Source of the DNA: Chlamydiia bacterium
GTDB taxonomy: Bacteria > Chlamydiota > Chlamydiia > Chlamydiales > FEN-1388
Length of the DNA stretch: 15,971 nucleotides
Reading direction: 5' to 3'
Assembly (NCBI GenBank): GCA_023269335.1
Contig: JAHFTM010000010.1
Coordinates: forward strand, 1-15,971
The position numbers and the translations under genes are program-made. Shown here piece by piece: positions 8,427-15,766 of the stretch. The first letter of the stretch is position 1, and every line of letters starts with the position of its first letter. The notes beneath the pieces are model-generated. The model searched no databases and was not told the origin of the DNA. It worked only from the letters and a program-made list of their open reading frames with translations.

Positions 8427-9506
8427 ATGAGCTTTCAGCAGATGATTCAAGAGATGTACCGAGCTGGTACAAAACGCCTCAATCGCTTTCGAGGAGTATT
8501 TTCCAGCGATGTGGGTATTGATTTAGGCACAGCCAATACCTTGGTATTTGTGCGGGGTAAGGGCATCGTGTTGGCAGAGCCTTCAGTGGTTGCTGTCGAC
8601 TCTGTGACAAACGAAGTGCTGGCAGTGGGTCACAAAGCCAAAGCTATGCTTGGTAAGACGCCTAGAAAAATACATGCTGTCAGGCCAATGAAAGATGGTG
8701 TTATTGCTGACTTTGAAATCGCTGAAGGGATGCTCAAAGCCTTGATTCGCCGCGTCACACCAGCTAGAAGCCTTTTCCGTCCACGTATTTTGATTGCAGT
8801 TCCATCGGGTATAACAGGTGTGGAAAAACGAGCGGTAGAAGATTCTGCTATGCATGCTGGTGCGCAAGAGGTAATGCTTATCGAAGAGCCCATGGCAGCA
8901 GCTATTGGTGTTGACCTTCCTGTCCATGAGCCATCAGCAAGTATGATCATTGACATCGGCGGTGGTACAACGGAAATTGCGATCATTTCGTTAGGCGGCA
9001 TCGTAGAAAGCAGATCGCTGCGTATCGCAGGCGATGAGTTTGATGAGTGCGTCATCAATTATATGCGCCGCACCTACAACCTTATGATCGGGCCACGTAC
9101 AGCAGAAGAAATCAAAATTGCCATTGGTTCTGCCTTTCCTATGGGTGAGCATGAATTGGAGATGGAAGTTAAAGGACGTGACCAGGTTTCAGGCCTTCCT
9201 GTCACTCGTCGTATTAACTCTGTAGAAATCAGAGAGTGTCTTGCTGAGCCTATCCAGCAGATTATCGACTCAGTGAAGCTGACGCTTGAGAAGTGTCCTC
9301 CGGAACTTGCTGCCGACCTCGTCGAACGTGGTATGGTGGTAGCAGGTGGCGGTGCCCTCATCCGCGGCATTGATAAAGCTTTAAATAAAGAAACAGGTCT
9401 GCCTGTCATTATTGCTCCAACCCCTCTATTAGCTGTCTGTCTTGGCACAGGCAAAGCTCTTGACTACCTTGATAAATTTAAAAAGAAAAGAGGTTTAGTA
9501 GGATAA
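8427..9506 (+). CDS. mreB: Actin-like rod-shape/division protein MreB
   Basis: MreB polymerises at the inner membrane and directs peptidoglycan synthesis. In Chlamydiota, which lack FtsZ, it organises polarised division. Nucleotide-binding motifs are intact: phosphate 1 DLGTANT (32-38), the EEPMAAAIG connecting segment (153-161), phosphate 2 DIGGGTTE (176-183) and the adenosine motif AGGGALIRG (306-314). The first 28 residues precede the usual MreB core, are rich in Arg/Lys and hydrophobic residues and could form an amphipathic helix, as reported for chlamydial MreB. The start is preceded by AAAGGCG about nine bases upstream. Only three bases separate its stop from pckA, so the two are almost certainly co-transcribed. 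Confidence 0.97.
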   Translation: MSFQQMIQEMYRAGTKRLNRFRGVFSSDVGIDLGTANTLVFVRGKGIVLAEPSVVAVDSVTNEVLAVGHKAKAMLGKTPRKIHAVRPMKDGVIADFEIAEGMLKALIRRVTPARSLFRPRILIAVPSGITGVEKRAVEDSAMHAGAQEVMLIEEPMAAAIGVDLPVHEPSASMIIDIGGGTTEIAIISLGGIVESRSLRIAGDEFDECVINYMRRTYNLMIGPRTAEEIKIAIGSAFPMGEHELEMEVKGRDQVSGLPVTRRINSVEIRECLAEPIQQIIDSVKLTLEKCPPELAADLVERGMVVAGGGALIRGIDKALNKETGLPVIIAPTPLLAVCLGTGKALDYLDKFKKKRGLVG

Positions 9507-9509
9507 TTC

Positions 9510-11267
9510 ATGAAAGCAGTTGCAAATGAGCATTTGAAAAAATGGATAGAAGAAATGTGCCTTCTTTGTCAGCCGAAGGATGTGCAGATTATTGATGGGA
9601 GCGACGAAGAAAATAAGCAACTTATCCAAAAGCTCATTGAAAGTAAAACGCTTGTGAAGCTGAAGCGGCCAGGAAGCTATTTGGCCCGCTCAAATCCGGA
9701 AGATGTCGCGCGGGTAGAAGATAGAACTTTTATCTGTTCAAAGAGTTCTGAAAATGCGGGTCCAACAAATAATTGGCAAGAGCCTGCCGAGATAAAAACG
9801 AAGCTGAAAGGGTTATTTCAGGGCTGCATGCGTGGCAGAACAATGTATGTTGTTCCCTACCTGATGGGGCCTTATGGCTCACCTTATGCTAAAGGAGCCG
9901 TAGAGATTACTGATTCACCTTATGTAGTGGTGAATATGCGGCTTATGGCACGTGTGGGCAAGAGGGCAGAAGAGGCCCTTGGCAATAGTGAATTTGTTAA
10001 GTGTTTGCATTCAGTTGGCAGACCGTTAGCAGCAGATGAAAAAGATGTCAGTTGGCCGTGTAACCCAAAAGAGACCTATATCGTTCACTTTCCGGAAGAG
10101 CGTGAGGTGTGGTCATTTGGTAGTGGTTATGGTGGCAACGCACTGTTGAATAAAAAGTGCTTTGCCTTGCGCTTAGCTTCTTGCATGGCAAGAGATGAAG
10201 GCTGGCTTGCCGAACATATGCTTATCATCTCTGTCACCAACCCTGAAGGCGAAAAAAAGTACTTTACAGCCTCATTTCCTAGTGCCTGCGGCAAGACAAA
10301 TTTGGCAATGCTTTCCTCAACACTTCCTGGTTGGAAGGTAGAATGCGTGGGCGATGACATTGCCTGGATGCACTGGGGTAAAGATGGCAGGCTGTATGCT
10401 GTCAATCCTGAGGCAGGCTTCTTTGGTGTGGCTACAGGTACCTCAATGAAGTCAAATCCCAATGCAATGAAGACGATTGAGAAAAATGCAATTTTTACCA
10501 ATGTCGGTTTGACAGATGACGGTGATGTATGGTGGGAAGGGATGACTGATGTGCCGCCGCAGCATCTGATCAATTGGAAAGGTGAAGAGTGGGGGCAGGC
10601 AGCTGTTCCAACAGAAAAAGCAGCACATCCAAATTCACGCTTTACAGCAGCTACAAGTCAGTGTCCCGTGGTAGACCCGCTTTATGAGGCGCCTCTTGGT
10701 GTGCCCATTTCAGGCATTATTTTTGGCGGCAGAAGATCGACTACAATGCCTCTTGTCAGGCAAGCGCTTAGCTGGGAGCATGGGGTTTTCTTAGGAGCAT
10801 CGATGACCTCAGAGACAACAGCTGCAGCCAAAGGTGAAGTTGGCAAACTCAGGCATGATCCATTTGCGATGTTGCCTTTTTGCGGCTATCATATGGGCGA
10901 TTATTTTGCACACTGGCTCAAGCAGAAAGTAAGCGGAAGAAAGTGCCCAGAGATATTTTATGTGAACTGGTTTTTAAAAGATGACAGCGGCAAATTCTTG
11001 TGGCCGGGCTTTGGTGAGAACATGAAAGTTCTGAAATGGATGTGTGAAAGGATTGATGGTAAAACGAAAGGTGTGAAGACGCCTATAGGCATACGTCCCG
11101 AGGCTCAAGAGTTAGGCTGTCATCCACAGCTTTTAGAAATCAATCAAGAGAGCTGGAAAAAAGAGACGAAAGATCTTGAAAGCTACTTTGCTACTTTCGG
11201 TAAAAAATTACCCCAAGAACTTCTGGAAGAACAAAAAAAACTACAGAAACACTTTGAATGTTGTTAA
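9510..11267 (+). CDS. pckA: Phosphoenolpyruvate carboxykinase (GTP)
   Basis: The enzyme interconverts oxaloacetate plus GTP with phosphoenolpyruvate, CO2 and GDP, linking TCA-cycle intermediates to gluconeogenesis. The P-loop FPSACGKTN (256-264), with the reactive Cys260 and Lys262, is diagnostic of the GTP-dependent class rather than the ATP class. Other family blocks are present: YGGNALLNKKCFALRLAS, VGDDIAWM, NPEAGFFGV, FGGRRSTTMPLV and HGVFLGASMTSETTAAA. Its length of 585 is near the family norm of about 600. AGGA upstream of the ATG serves as ribosome binding site. It follows mreB by three bases, the same neighbours as in Chlamydia, and its last ten bases overlap the next gene. Confidence 0.97.
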   Translation: MKAVANEHLKKWIEEMCLLCQPKDVQIIDGSDEENKQLIQKLIESKTLVKLKRPGSYLARSNPEDVARVEDRTFICSKSSENAGPTNNWQEPAEIKTKLKGLFQGCMRGRTMYVVPYLMGPYGSPYAKGAVEITDSPYVVVNMRLMARVGKRAEEALGNSEFVKCLHSVGRPLAADEKDVSWPCNPKETYIVHFPEEREVWSFGSGYGGNALLNKKCFALRLASCMARDEGWLAEHMLIISVTNPEGEKKYFTASFPSACGKTNLAMLSSTLPGWKVECVGDDIAWMHWGKDGRLYAVNPEAGFFGVATGTSMKSNPNAMKTIEKNAIFTNVGLTDDGDVWWEGMTDVPPQHLINWKGEEWGQAAVPTEKAAHPNSRFTAATSQCPVVDPLYEAPLGVPISGIIFGGRRSTTMPLVRQALSWEHGVFLGASMTSETTAAAKGEVGKLRHDPFAMLPFCGYHMGDYFAHWLKQKVSGRKCPEIFYVNWFLKDDSGKFLWPGFGENMKVLKWMCERIDGKTKGVKTPIGIRPEAQELGCHPQLLEINQESWKKETKDLESYFATFGKKLPQELLEEQKKLQKHFECC

Positions 11268-12649
11268 ATAAAACAATGAAACAAGATGATGATCTAAAAG
11301 AATTTGTCCAAAAAAATAGGCTGAAAAGAGTGTTACAAGTACTTTTTGCCAGTTTATTTGTAAATGTCCTTTTGACCATTTTCATAGTCTATGAAAGTCA
11401 GGAATATGGCTACAACGTGCTTCGTTTGGCGCAGTATAAACCGGCTGCCTTGCCACTCAATAGCGAGCTGCTAGGGGTAGGGCCTGAAACTCTTGAAGCT
11501 CAGATTGTAGGACTGAAAGAGAAAGCGGTCCCTGATCTTTTTTTACTTTTAGAAGATGAATCACCTGTGGCAGACGGTTACAAGGTACAGGATCTGGCAC
11601 TTGGCTTGCTTACATCACTGCATCACTTTGATCTTCCTCGTGCGCTTGTAAGTCTACAAGTAGGTGTGCATTTAGAAAAGCAGGAACGGGTACTGGAGGT
11701 AGGTGACCTGCGTGTGACGCTTCATAGGCATTTTGTAGGTGAGCACTTTGCAGCCATTTCCAAATTTGTAAAAGAGGAGCGTTATCCTTTTACGTGCCAA
11801 GGGCTTTTTGTGTTGCAAAAGCAGGATGAGACTCGAACCGATGGAGAGTTAAAAAAGGCCTTTTTGCAAACATCCGAGTTTTTAACTATCGAGACGATTT
11901 TTAAGCGAGGAAAAGAAAAGGGAGTTGATATATCTAGTGATGAGCTTGTAGAGCTTGTTTTGGCAGGCGATTGGAAAACGTTTTCTGATTGTATTCAAGA
12001 AGAGAAAAAAGCGCAGGATTTTTCAGCTTTGATGCGAAAAAAACTCCTTCTTACCTATCTTGGTTTCTCGTCTAAGGTGGCAGCAAAGCTGCTTTTTTTA
12101 CTAGAGCGGGAAACTGCAGTACATCTGTTGACAGATGCTGAAGTTATTAAAGTCCTTGCCATGCTTGAAGAGACACCAGCACTTAGTCTGGACTATGCAC
12201 TTACTTTATTAGAGAGTAAGCGTGGAGATGCTGTCTGGAAGGCTGCGCAAGATTTTTTGGTGAAGGCGGAAAAAAAAGAGGAGCTTCGTGCTTTTTCAAG
12301 ACGAGATTTGCTCATCCATTTTGGTAAAAAGGCGCCCTTAGCAGAGGAAGGTAAGGTTGTTGCCAAAACAAATATCAAAACGGTACAAAAAGTTTTACCA
12401 GCTGTGAAAGCAAAAGCTACTGTCAAATCCAATGCCAAACCGCAAGTGAGATTAAATCCTGGTTCCGGCATTGCAAAAAAAGAGCCGGCAGCGCCTGCCA
12501 AGAAACAAGTTTTTTACACTGTGCAGCAAGGCGACAATTTGTGGAAGATCTCGAAGAAATTCCATGTAGAAGTAGCTGTGTTAAAGCAGGTAAATAACCT
12601 ACATAATGATGCGTTGAAGCCAGGCACCACTTTACGTATTCCGAACTAA
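11258..12649 (+). CDS. Bitopic membrane protein with C-terminal LysM domain
   Basis: The protein has a short basic cytoplasmic N-terminus, one membrane helix (about 25-45), a 300-residue mostly helical extracytoplasmic region without a domain I recognise, a Lys/Ala/Pro-rich linker (about 355-417) and a single LysM module (418-463, with the typical YTVQQGDNLWKISKKF and LKPGTTLRIPN blocks). LysM binds N-acetylglucosamine-containing glycan, so the likely role is tethering the inner membrane to peptidoglycan in the periplasm. No peptidase M23, amidase or lytic transglycosylase domain is present, unlike NlpD. Two starts are possible, ATG at 11258 and ATG at 11276; neither has a clear ribosome binding site, which fits translational coupling to pckA, whose stop it overlaps. 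Being in an mreB transcript makes a division or envelope role plausible, but that is inference. Confidence 0.88.
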   Translation: MLLNKTMKQDDDLKEFVQKNRLKRVLQVLFASLFVNVLLTIFIVYESQEYGYNVLRLAQYKPAALPLNSELLGVGPETLEAQIVGLKEKAVPDLFLLLEDESPVADGYKVQDLALGLLTSLHHFDLPRALVSLQVGVHLEKQERVLEVGDLRVTLHRHFVGEHFAAISKFVKEERYPFTCQGLFVLQKQDETRTDGELKKAFLQTSEFLTIETIFKRGKEKGVDISSDELVELVLAGDWKTFSDCIQEEKKAQDFSALMRKKLLLTYLGFSSKVAAKLLFLLERETAVHLLTDAEVIKVLAMLEETPALSLDYALTLLESKRGDAVWKAAQDFLVKAEKKEELRAFSRRDLLIHFGKKAPLAEEGKVVAKTNIKTVQKVLPAVKAKATVKSNAKPQVRLNPGSGIAKKEPAAPAKKQVFYTVQQGDNLWKISKKFHVEVAVLKQVNNLHNDALKPGTTLRIPN

Positions 12650-12707
12650 GGGATCGTCGGGAAATAACTTTTACAGTCTCCTGAAATGCCGTAGGTTAAG
12701 TATAAAT

Positions 12708-13988
12708 TTAACTGTCAAAGCTAGGGTAGGTAAATACGCTGAGGTCAAGAACTAACTCTGAAGACTCTTCATCAATGACGCCAAATTCATTTATTGATGG
12801 TTCTATTGCAAAGGGTAAGTTTTTATTTTCAATAAACTGTACAATCGTATCTTTCATTGTAACCGGGTTAAGAGCTGAATGAAGCCACTTACTAAAAACA
12901 ATCATAGTTTTTTGAAAGGGATATTCTAAAAGAAGCAATATGGCAATGCATGCCTCAGCATGAGATTTACCACGCAAGTCTAGGCAGCGAGTGTCGTCAT
13001 CCAAAATAGGTAAGAAGTATTGTATAAAAAAGGGAGATTCTTGAAAAAATATTCTGGAGTTTTCAAAATCGTTCATAGAATAAGAGTACTCAAGAAGTGC
13101 AGTGCAGATTGCTGCAGCAGGTTGAAAGCCAGCTTTTTTCATTTGTTGAAAGATAGACTTGGCCTCATCTAACCTATGTGTTTCCAAATAGCCATTAATA
13201 AGTATAGAATAAACCTCAATATTTGGATGAAAACCTGCTCTTTGCATTTGGCCGAGGATTGACGTGGCTTCAGCTAGCTTATTTAATCTTAGATAGCCCC
13301 AAATAAGTGTATTGTAGGTTATCTTATCAGGCTGACAACCTGCTTCTTTCATTTGTTGAAAGGTGAGTTCGGCTTCAGCTATCTTATTTAATCTTAGATA
13401 GTTACAAATGAGTGTATTGTAGGTTATCTTATTAGGCTGACAACCTGCTTCTTTCATTTGTTGAAAGGTGAGTTCGGCTTCAGCTATCTTATTGAACCTC
13501 ATATAGCCATTAATAAGTGTATTGTAGGTTATCTTATCAAGTCGAAGACCTGCTTCTTGCATTTCGCGAAGGATTGATGTGACTTTATCGAATTTACAGG
13601 CGTTCATATAGCTATTAATAATTGTATTATAATGCACCATACCTACTACGATGTGCTTTCTTGAGATTTCCCGAAGCACTGCGTCTACCCCATTCGTATC
13701 ATCTATTTTTACATAATAATTGAGTATAGGGTTAAGTATGGTTGAATTACACGGATGCTCTTTTGGAATGGAGGAATAGATCTCCCATGCTTTCTCAATC
13801 TTTCCTTCTTTTAGAGCGGCCTTAATTTGTTTGCTATATGTCACAAGCGTTGCCTTAAACCTTGCGTGCTCAAAATGCGTGCTAAGCGCAGTTCTTTGAT
13901 CTTTATAACTGTCTCTAGTTGTACTTTTAAAAAATCCCTCTGTATATATTACAGGCTCATTAAATGATTCTGGAATTCTTAACGTCAT
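12708..13988 (-). CDS. Pentatricopeptide repeat (PPR) protein with Smr-like C-terminal domain
   Basis: A 426-residue protein built mostly of P-type PPR motifs of exactly 35 residues. Clear repeats run 116-150, 151-185, 186-220, 221-255, 256-290 and 291-325, each opening with a YNTLI-like helix and containing the QMKEAG turn; two more degenerate repeats occupy about 47-115. The RNA-specifying sixth residues are N121, N156, N191, N226 and S261. Residues 336-404 resemble a Smr domain: LDLRGKSHAEA (336-346), then IVFSKWLHS (363-371) and a conserved-looking NEFGVI (400-405). PPR proteins bind single-stranded RNA in sequence-specific fashion and are mostly organellar; some plant members end in Smr. 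No signal peptide is evident. A GGAG motif eight bases upstream supports the start. Repeat identity at DNA level shows recent internal duplication. The alternative, generic TPR-like repeats, is less likely because of the 35-residue period and YNTLI motifs. Confidence 0.88.
   Translation of the reverse strand: MTLRIPESFNEPVIYTEGFFKSTTRDSYKDQRTALSTHFEHARFKATLVTYSKQIKAALKEGKIEKAWEIYSSIPKEHPCNSTILNPILNYYVKIDDTNGVDAVLREISRKHIVVGMVHYNTIINSYMNACKFDKVTSILREMQEAGLRLDKITYNTLINGYMRFNKIAEAELTFQQMKEAGCQPNKITYNTLICNYLRLNKIAEAELTFQQMKEAGCQPDKITYNTLIWGYLRLNKLAEATSILGQMQRAGFHPNIEVYSILINGYLETHRLDEAKSIFQQMKKAGFQPAAAICTALLEYSYSMNDFENSRIFFQESPFFIQYFLPILDDDTRCLDLRGKSHAEACIAILLLLEYPFQKTMIVFSKWLHSALNPVTMKDTIVQFIENKNLPFAIEPSINEFGVIDEESSELVLDLSVFTYPSFDS
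13306..13515 (-). repeat. Two 105-bp near-identical tandem units encoding PPR motifs
   Basis: The units at 13306-13410 and 13411-13515 are offset by exactly 105 bases (35 codons). The 60 bases at 13329-13388 recur without change at 13434-13493, and the 22-base block at 13306-13327 recurs at 13411 and again at 13516. The identity extends to synonymous positions, so the repeats arose by recent duplication within the gene. Confidence 0.9.
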
Positions 13989-13991
13989 TGT

Positions 13992-14007
13992 ATTACTCCA
14001 CAGTAAT
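13992..14007 (-). promoter_or_regulatory. Small hairpin overlapping the PPR gene ribosome binding site
   Basis: The mRNA reads ATTACT-GTGG-AGTAAT just before the start codon, a six-base-pair stem whose loop and 3' arm contain the GGAG Shine-Dalgarno sequence. The stem is AU-rich with a single GC pair, so its stability is low; any control role is inference. Confidence 0.3.
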
Positions 14008-14063
14008 GAATTACTTATAATTTGATTATGAAATTCTAGACTTCTAGAGAAATATAAGATACT

Positions 14064-14095
14064 AAAAAGACAGCCAGACAGCTTTTACTGTCTTT
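14064..14095 (-). terminator. Intrinsic terminator of the symporter-yidD unit
   Basis: Reading the minus strand, AAAGACAG (14095-14088) pairs with CTGTCTTT (14073-14066), a perfect 8-bp stem around a 14-base loop, followed by a short T-run ending at 14064. It begins seven bases after the yidD stop codon and separates that unit from the PPR gene. Confidence 0.7.
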
Positions 14096-14101
14096 AATTC
14101 C

Positions 14102-14290
14102 TCAATGATACCAAGGGTTACATTTGCCAAGGCGTTTGAGTACAAGCCAGCAAGCCTTGAAAAACGTCTCTTGCTGAAAAGTTATCAAGGCATATTCAGA
14201 GCAGGTAGGAGTGAACCTGCAGCAGTTACCAAGAAGCGGACTGATAAATAACTTATATGCTTTGATACATCCAATCGCTAGCCAGTTCAT
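14102..14290 (-). CDS. yidD: Membrane protein insertion efficiency factor YidD, short form
   Basis: YidD is a small membrane-associated protein that assists YidC in inserting inner-membrane proteins. The 62 residues carry the family core: an amphipathic N-terminus with YKLFISPLLG (12-21), CCRFTPTCSEYA (23-34) and a second conserved stretch around LKRLGKCNPW (51-60). The usual C-terminal GGxDPVP block is missing: the reading frame stops two residues after NPW, and typical members are 70-85 residues. The ATG lies four bases past the symporter stop without its own ribosome binding site, suggesting translational coupling. An intrinsic terminator follows directly. The core is clear, so the family call is firm; whether the shortened form is fully active is unknown. 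Confidence 0.88.
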   Translation of the reverse strand: MNWLAIGCIKAYKLFISPLLGNCCRFTPTCSEYALITFQQETFFKACWLVLKRLGKCNPWYH

Positions 14291-14294
14291 GAGT

Positions 14295-15704
14295 CTATTC
14301 GTAATGTTTGTTCATGGGCGACAATCGTGTCTGCAAGCTGAAAAGCACTTTGTGTGAGCTTTTTTCTTTCCACTTAACATAAGCAAGACCTATCCCAAAT
14401 CCTAGAGCAGATGAGCAAATCGGAAGAAGCTCGTCCCACATGCCGAAAGAGATAGTTTTAACAAGCACAAAGCCTGAAAGACCGAAAAGAACCGAAAGGA
14501 TGGCAGCTGGCAGTAAAGTTAAGCAGTTATCTTTGAAAAAGACAGCAAAAACAAAAGGCACAAAAAGACAGGCTACAAAAAGTTCATAGCTGACAATAAT
14601 GCAAGAGAGTACATTTGTGGCTGTGTAGGCACCAATCAATGCGATAATACCTGTAAAAAGTGTGATGAGTTTTGTCCAACGAATAGGTAATTTTTCTTTA
14701 TTTGTAGTAAAATCTTGAGAGATATTTGAGCTTGCCGCGGATAAGAGTGATGAAGCTGTTGAAATGATAGCCAGTAGCACAGCCGACGCAGCACAAGAAG
14801 TGATTCCCTTATTTGTTAAAAGACTGATTGCCTCCATAAACTTACTACTCTTTTCACCTTGTATTTGAAGAGCGCTTGCTTGCATCCCAAAATAGACGGG
14901 GATGACTGCAAGAATAAAAAGTATCAACGCTGCAAGAAGCCCTCCAATGGCGACATCTCTTTTACTTTTAGCAGCAAAGCATCGCTGTACCATGTCTTGC
15001 TCAATGAAAATAAAGAGAAAAGGCATCAGAAGATAGCCGAGAATTTTTGGTTCCGCTAAATCCCACTGTACACTTGAAAAAAACGTCAGACTTGTCGTGG
15101 TGTCAGCAGGTGCTGATCCCATAGTAAAGAAAAAGGCGACGATCAGCATGACAACCATAACTGCCGCTTGAACGGTATCTGTCCAGACCACAGCTAGAAA
15201 CCCGCCCTGCGTCGTGTAGAGAATGACCACAGACCAAGCCAAAAGAAAGATCCATTCATCAGCCCAACCCATTGAAAAAAGAAATTTTTTCAAAGCAACT
15301 GCTTGAGCAACGAGAATGACAGTAAGGGAGACAATAGAAAGAATAGAGGTAATTTTTTTCAAATGGATGCTGTTGTAGTAGCGCTCAAACACATCGGATG
15401 CTGTGTCAAGCTTTAGGCTTCTTAGTTTTTCTCCAAAGCCTGCTCCTAAAGCCAGAAAGCCGAGGCAATAGCCAAGAGGGAAGAGAATTGCAAATGGGCC
15501 AACTTCAGCTGCAGCATCAGCTGTTCCTAAGATAAAGCCACCGCCAATTTGAGTGGCAGTAAAAGTCATTGTTAACAGTGGCCAGCTAAGGGATCTACCA
15601 CCAAGGAAATAGTCGCTCTGTTTTTTGGAAGATTTTGAAAAAAAGCATCCAATCACAAAAGAGATCAAAAGGACAAAAAGAAAAGGAATGAGTGAATAAT
15701 CCAT
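14295..15704 (-). CDS. Sodium:solute symporter (SSF/SSS family)
   Basis: A polytopic inner-membrane protein of 469 residues with about 13 hydrophobic helices, belonging to the family that includes PutP and PanF, which import small solutes with sodium. Family marks, numbered from this start, are YFLGGRSLSWP in the first cytoplasmic loop (about 32-42), GGGFILGTADAAAEVG (about 54-69) and the sodium-site helix AIISTASSLLSAASSNISQDF (about 312-332), where the Ser-Thr pair corresponds to the Na2 ligands in PutP. The substrate cannot be told from sequence. The ATG at 15704 is chosen over a TTG at 15758, because the longer form would place the promoter hexamers inside the coding region. The ribosome binding site is weak (GGTG). 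It forms a unit with yidD. Confidence 0.92.
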   Translation of the reverse strand: MDYSLIPFLFVLLISFVIGCFFSKSSKKQSDYFLGGRSLSWPLLTMTFTATQIGGGFILGTADAAAEVGPFAILFPLGYCLGFLALGAGFGEKLRSLKLDTASDVFERYYNSIHLKKITSILSIVSLTVILVAQAVALKKFLFSMGWADEWIFLLAWSVVILYTTQGGFLAVVWTDTVQAAVMVVMLIVAFFFTMGSAPADTTTSLTFFSSVQWDLAEPKILGYLLMPFLFIFIEQDMVQRCFAAKSKRDVAIGGLLAALILFILAVIPVYFGMQASALQIQGEKSSKFMEAISLLTNKGITSCAASAVLLAIISTASSLLSAASSNISQDFTTNKEKLPIRWTKLITLFTGIIALIGAYTATNVLSCIIVSYELFVACLFVPFVFAVFFKDNCLTLLPAAILSVLFGLSGFVLVKTISFGMWDELLPICSSALGFGIGLAYVKWKEKSSHKVLFSLQTRLSPMNKHYE

Positions 15705-15711
15705 AAAAACA

Positions 15712-15723
15712 CCAATTAATTGG
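15712..15723. promoter_or_regulatory. 12-bp palindrome at the symporter transcription start, operator-like
   Basis: CCAATTAATTGG is perfectly self-complementary and lies between the predicted -10 element and the symporter start codon, covering the expected transcription start near 15722. Its position suits a repressor site, but no regulator is encoded nearby. Confidence 0.35.
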
Positions 15724-15728
15724 CAGCA

Positions 15729-15758
15729 ATTGTAACATATTAAGACAGCAATATGCAA
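15729..15758 (-). promoter_or_regulatory. Promoter of the symporter-yidD unit
   Basis: On the minus strand TTGCAT (15758-15753) and TACAAT (15734-15729) are separated by 18 bases. The pair lies wholly in the 62-base gap between the upstream thioredoxin-family gene and the symporter, with a predicted start near 15722 and a leader of about 18 bases. Confidence 0.45.
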
Positions 15759-15766
15759 ACTATTTT

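Noticed and set aside
8630..9058. 142-codon open frame antisense to mreB, and similar ones antisense to pckA (10127-10573)
   Set aside because: Both lie wholly inside strongly conserved genes, and their sequence is what the reverse complement of those codons gives; no start signals.
12650..12707. Terminator between the convergent LysM and PPR genes
   Set aside because: I looked for a stem followed by a T-run in either direction and found none convincing in these 58 bases.
13306..13540. Regular repeats that might be a CRISPR or minisatellite array
   Set aside because: The period is exactly 35 codons, the units are in frame and they encode PPR motifs; there are no short palindromic repeats with unique spacers.
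14034..14048. Tandem TTCTAGA copies upstream of the PPR gene
   Set aside because: Two seven-base copies one base apart in AT-rich DNA are short enough to be chance; no promoter hexamers with good spacing are linked to them.
15705..15758. 18-residue N-terminal extension of the symporter from a TTG start
   Set aside because: The extension would overlap the promoter hexamers, has no ribosome binding site, and the ATG start matches the usual family N-terminus.
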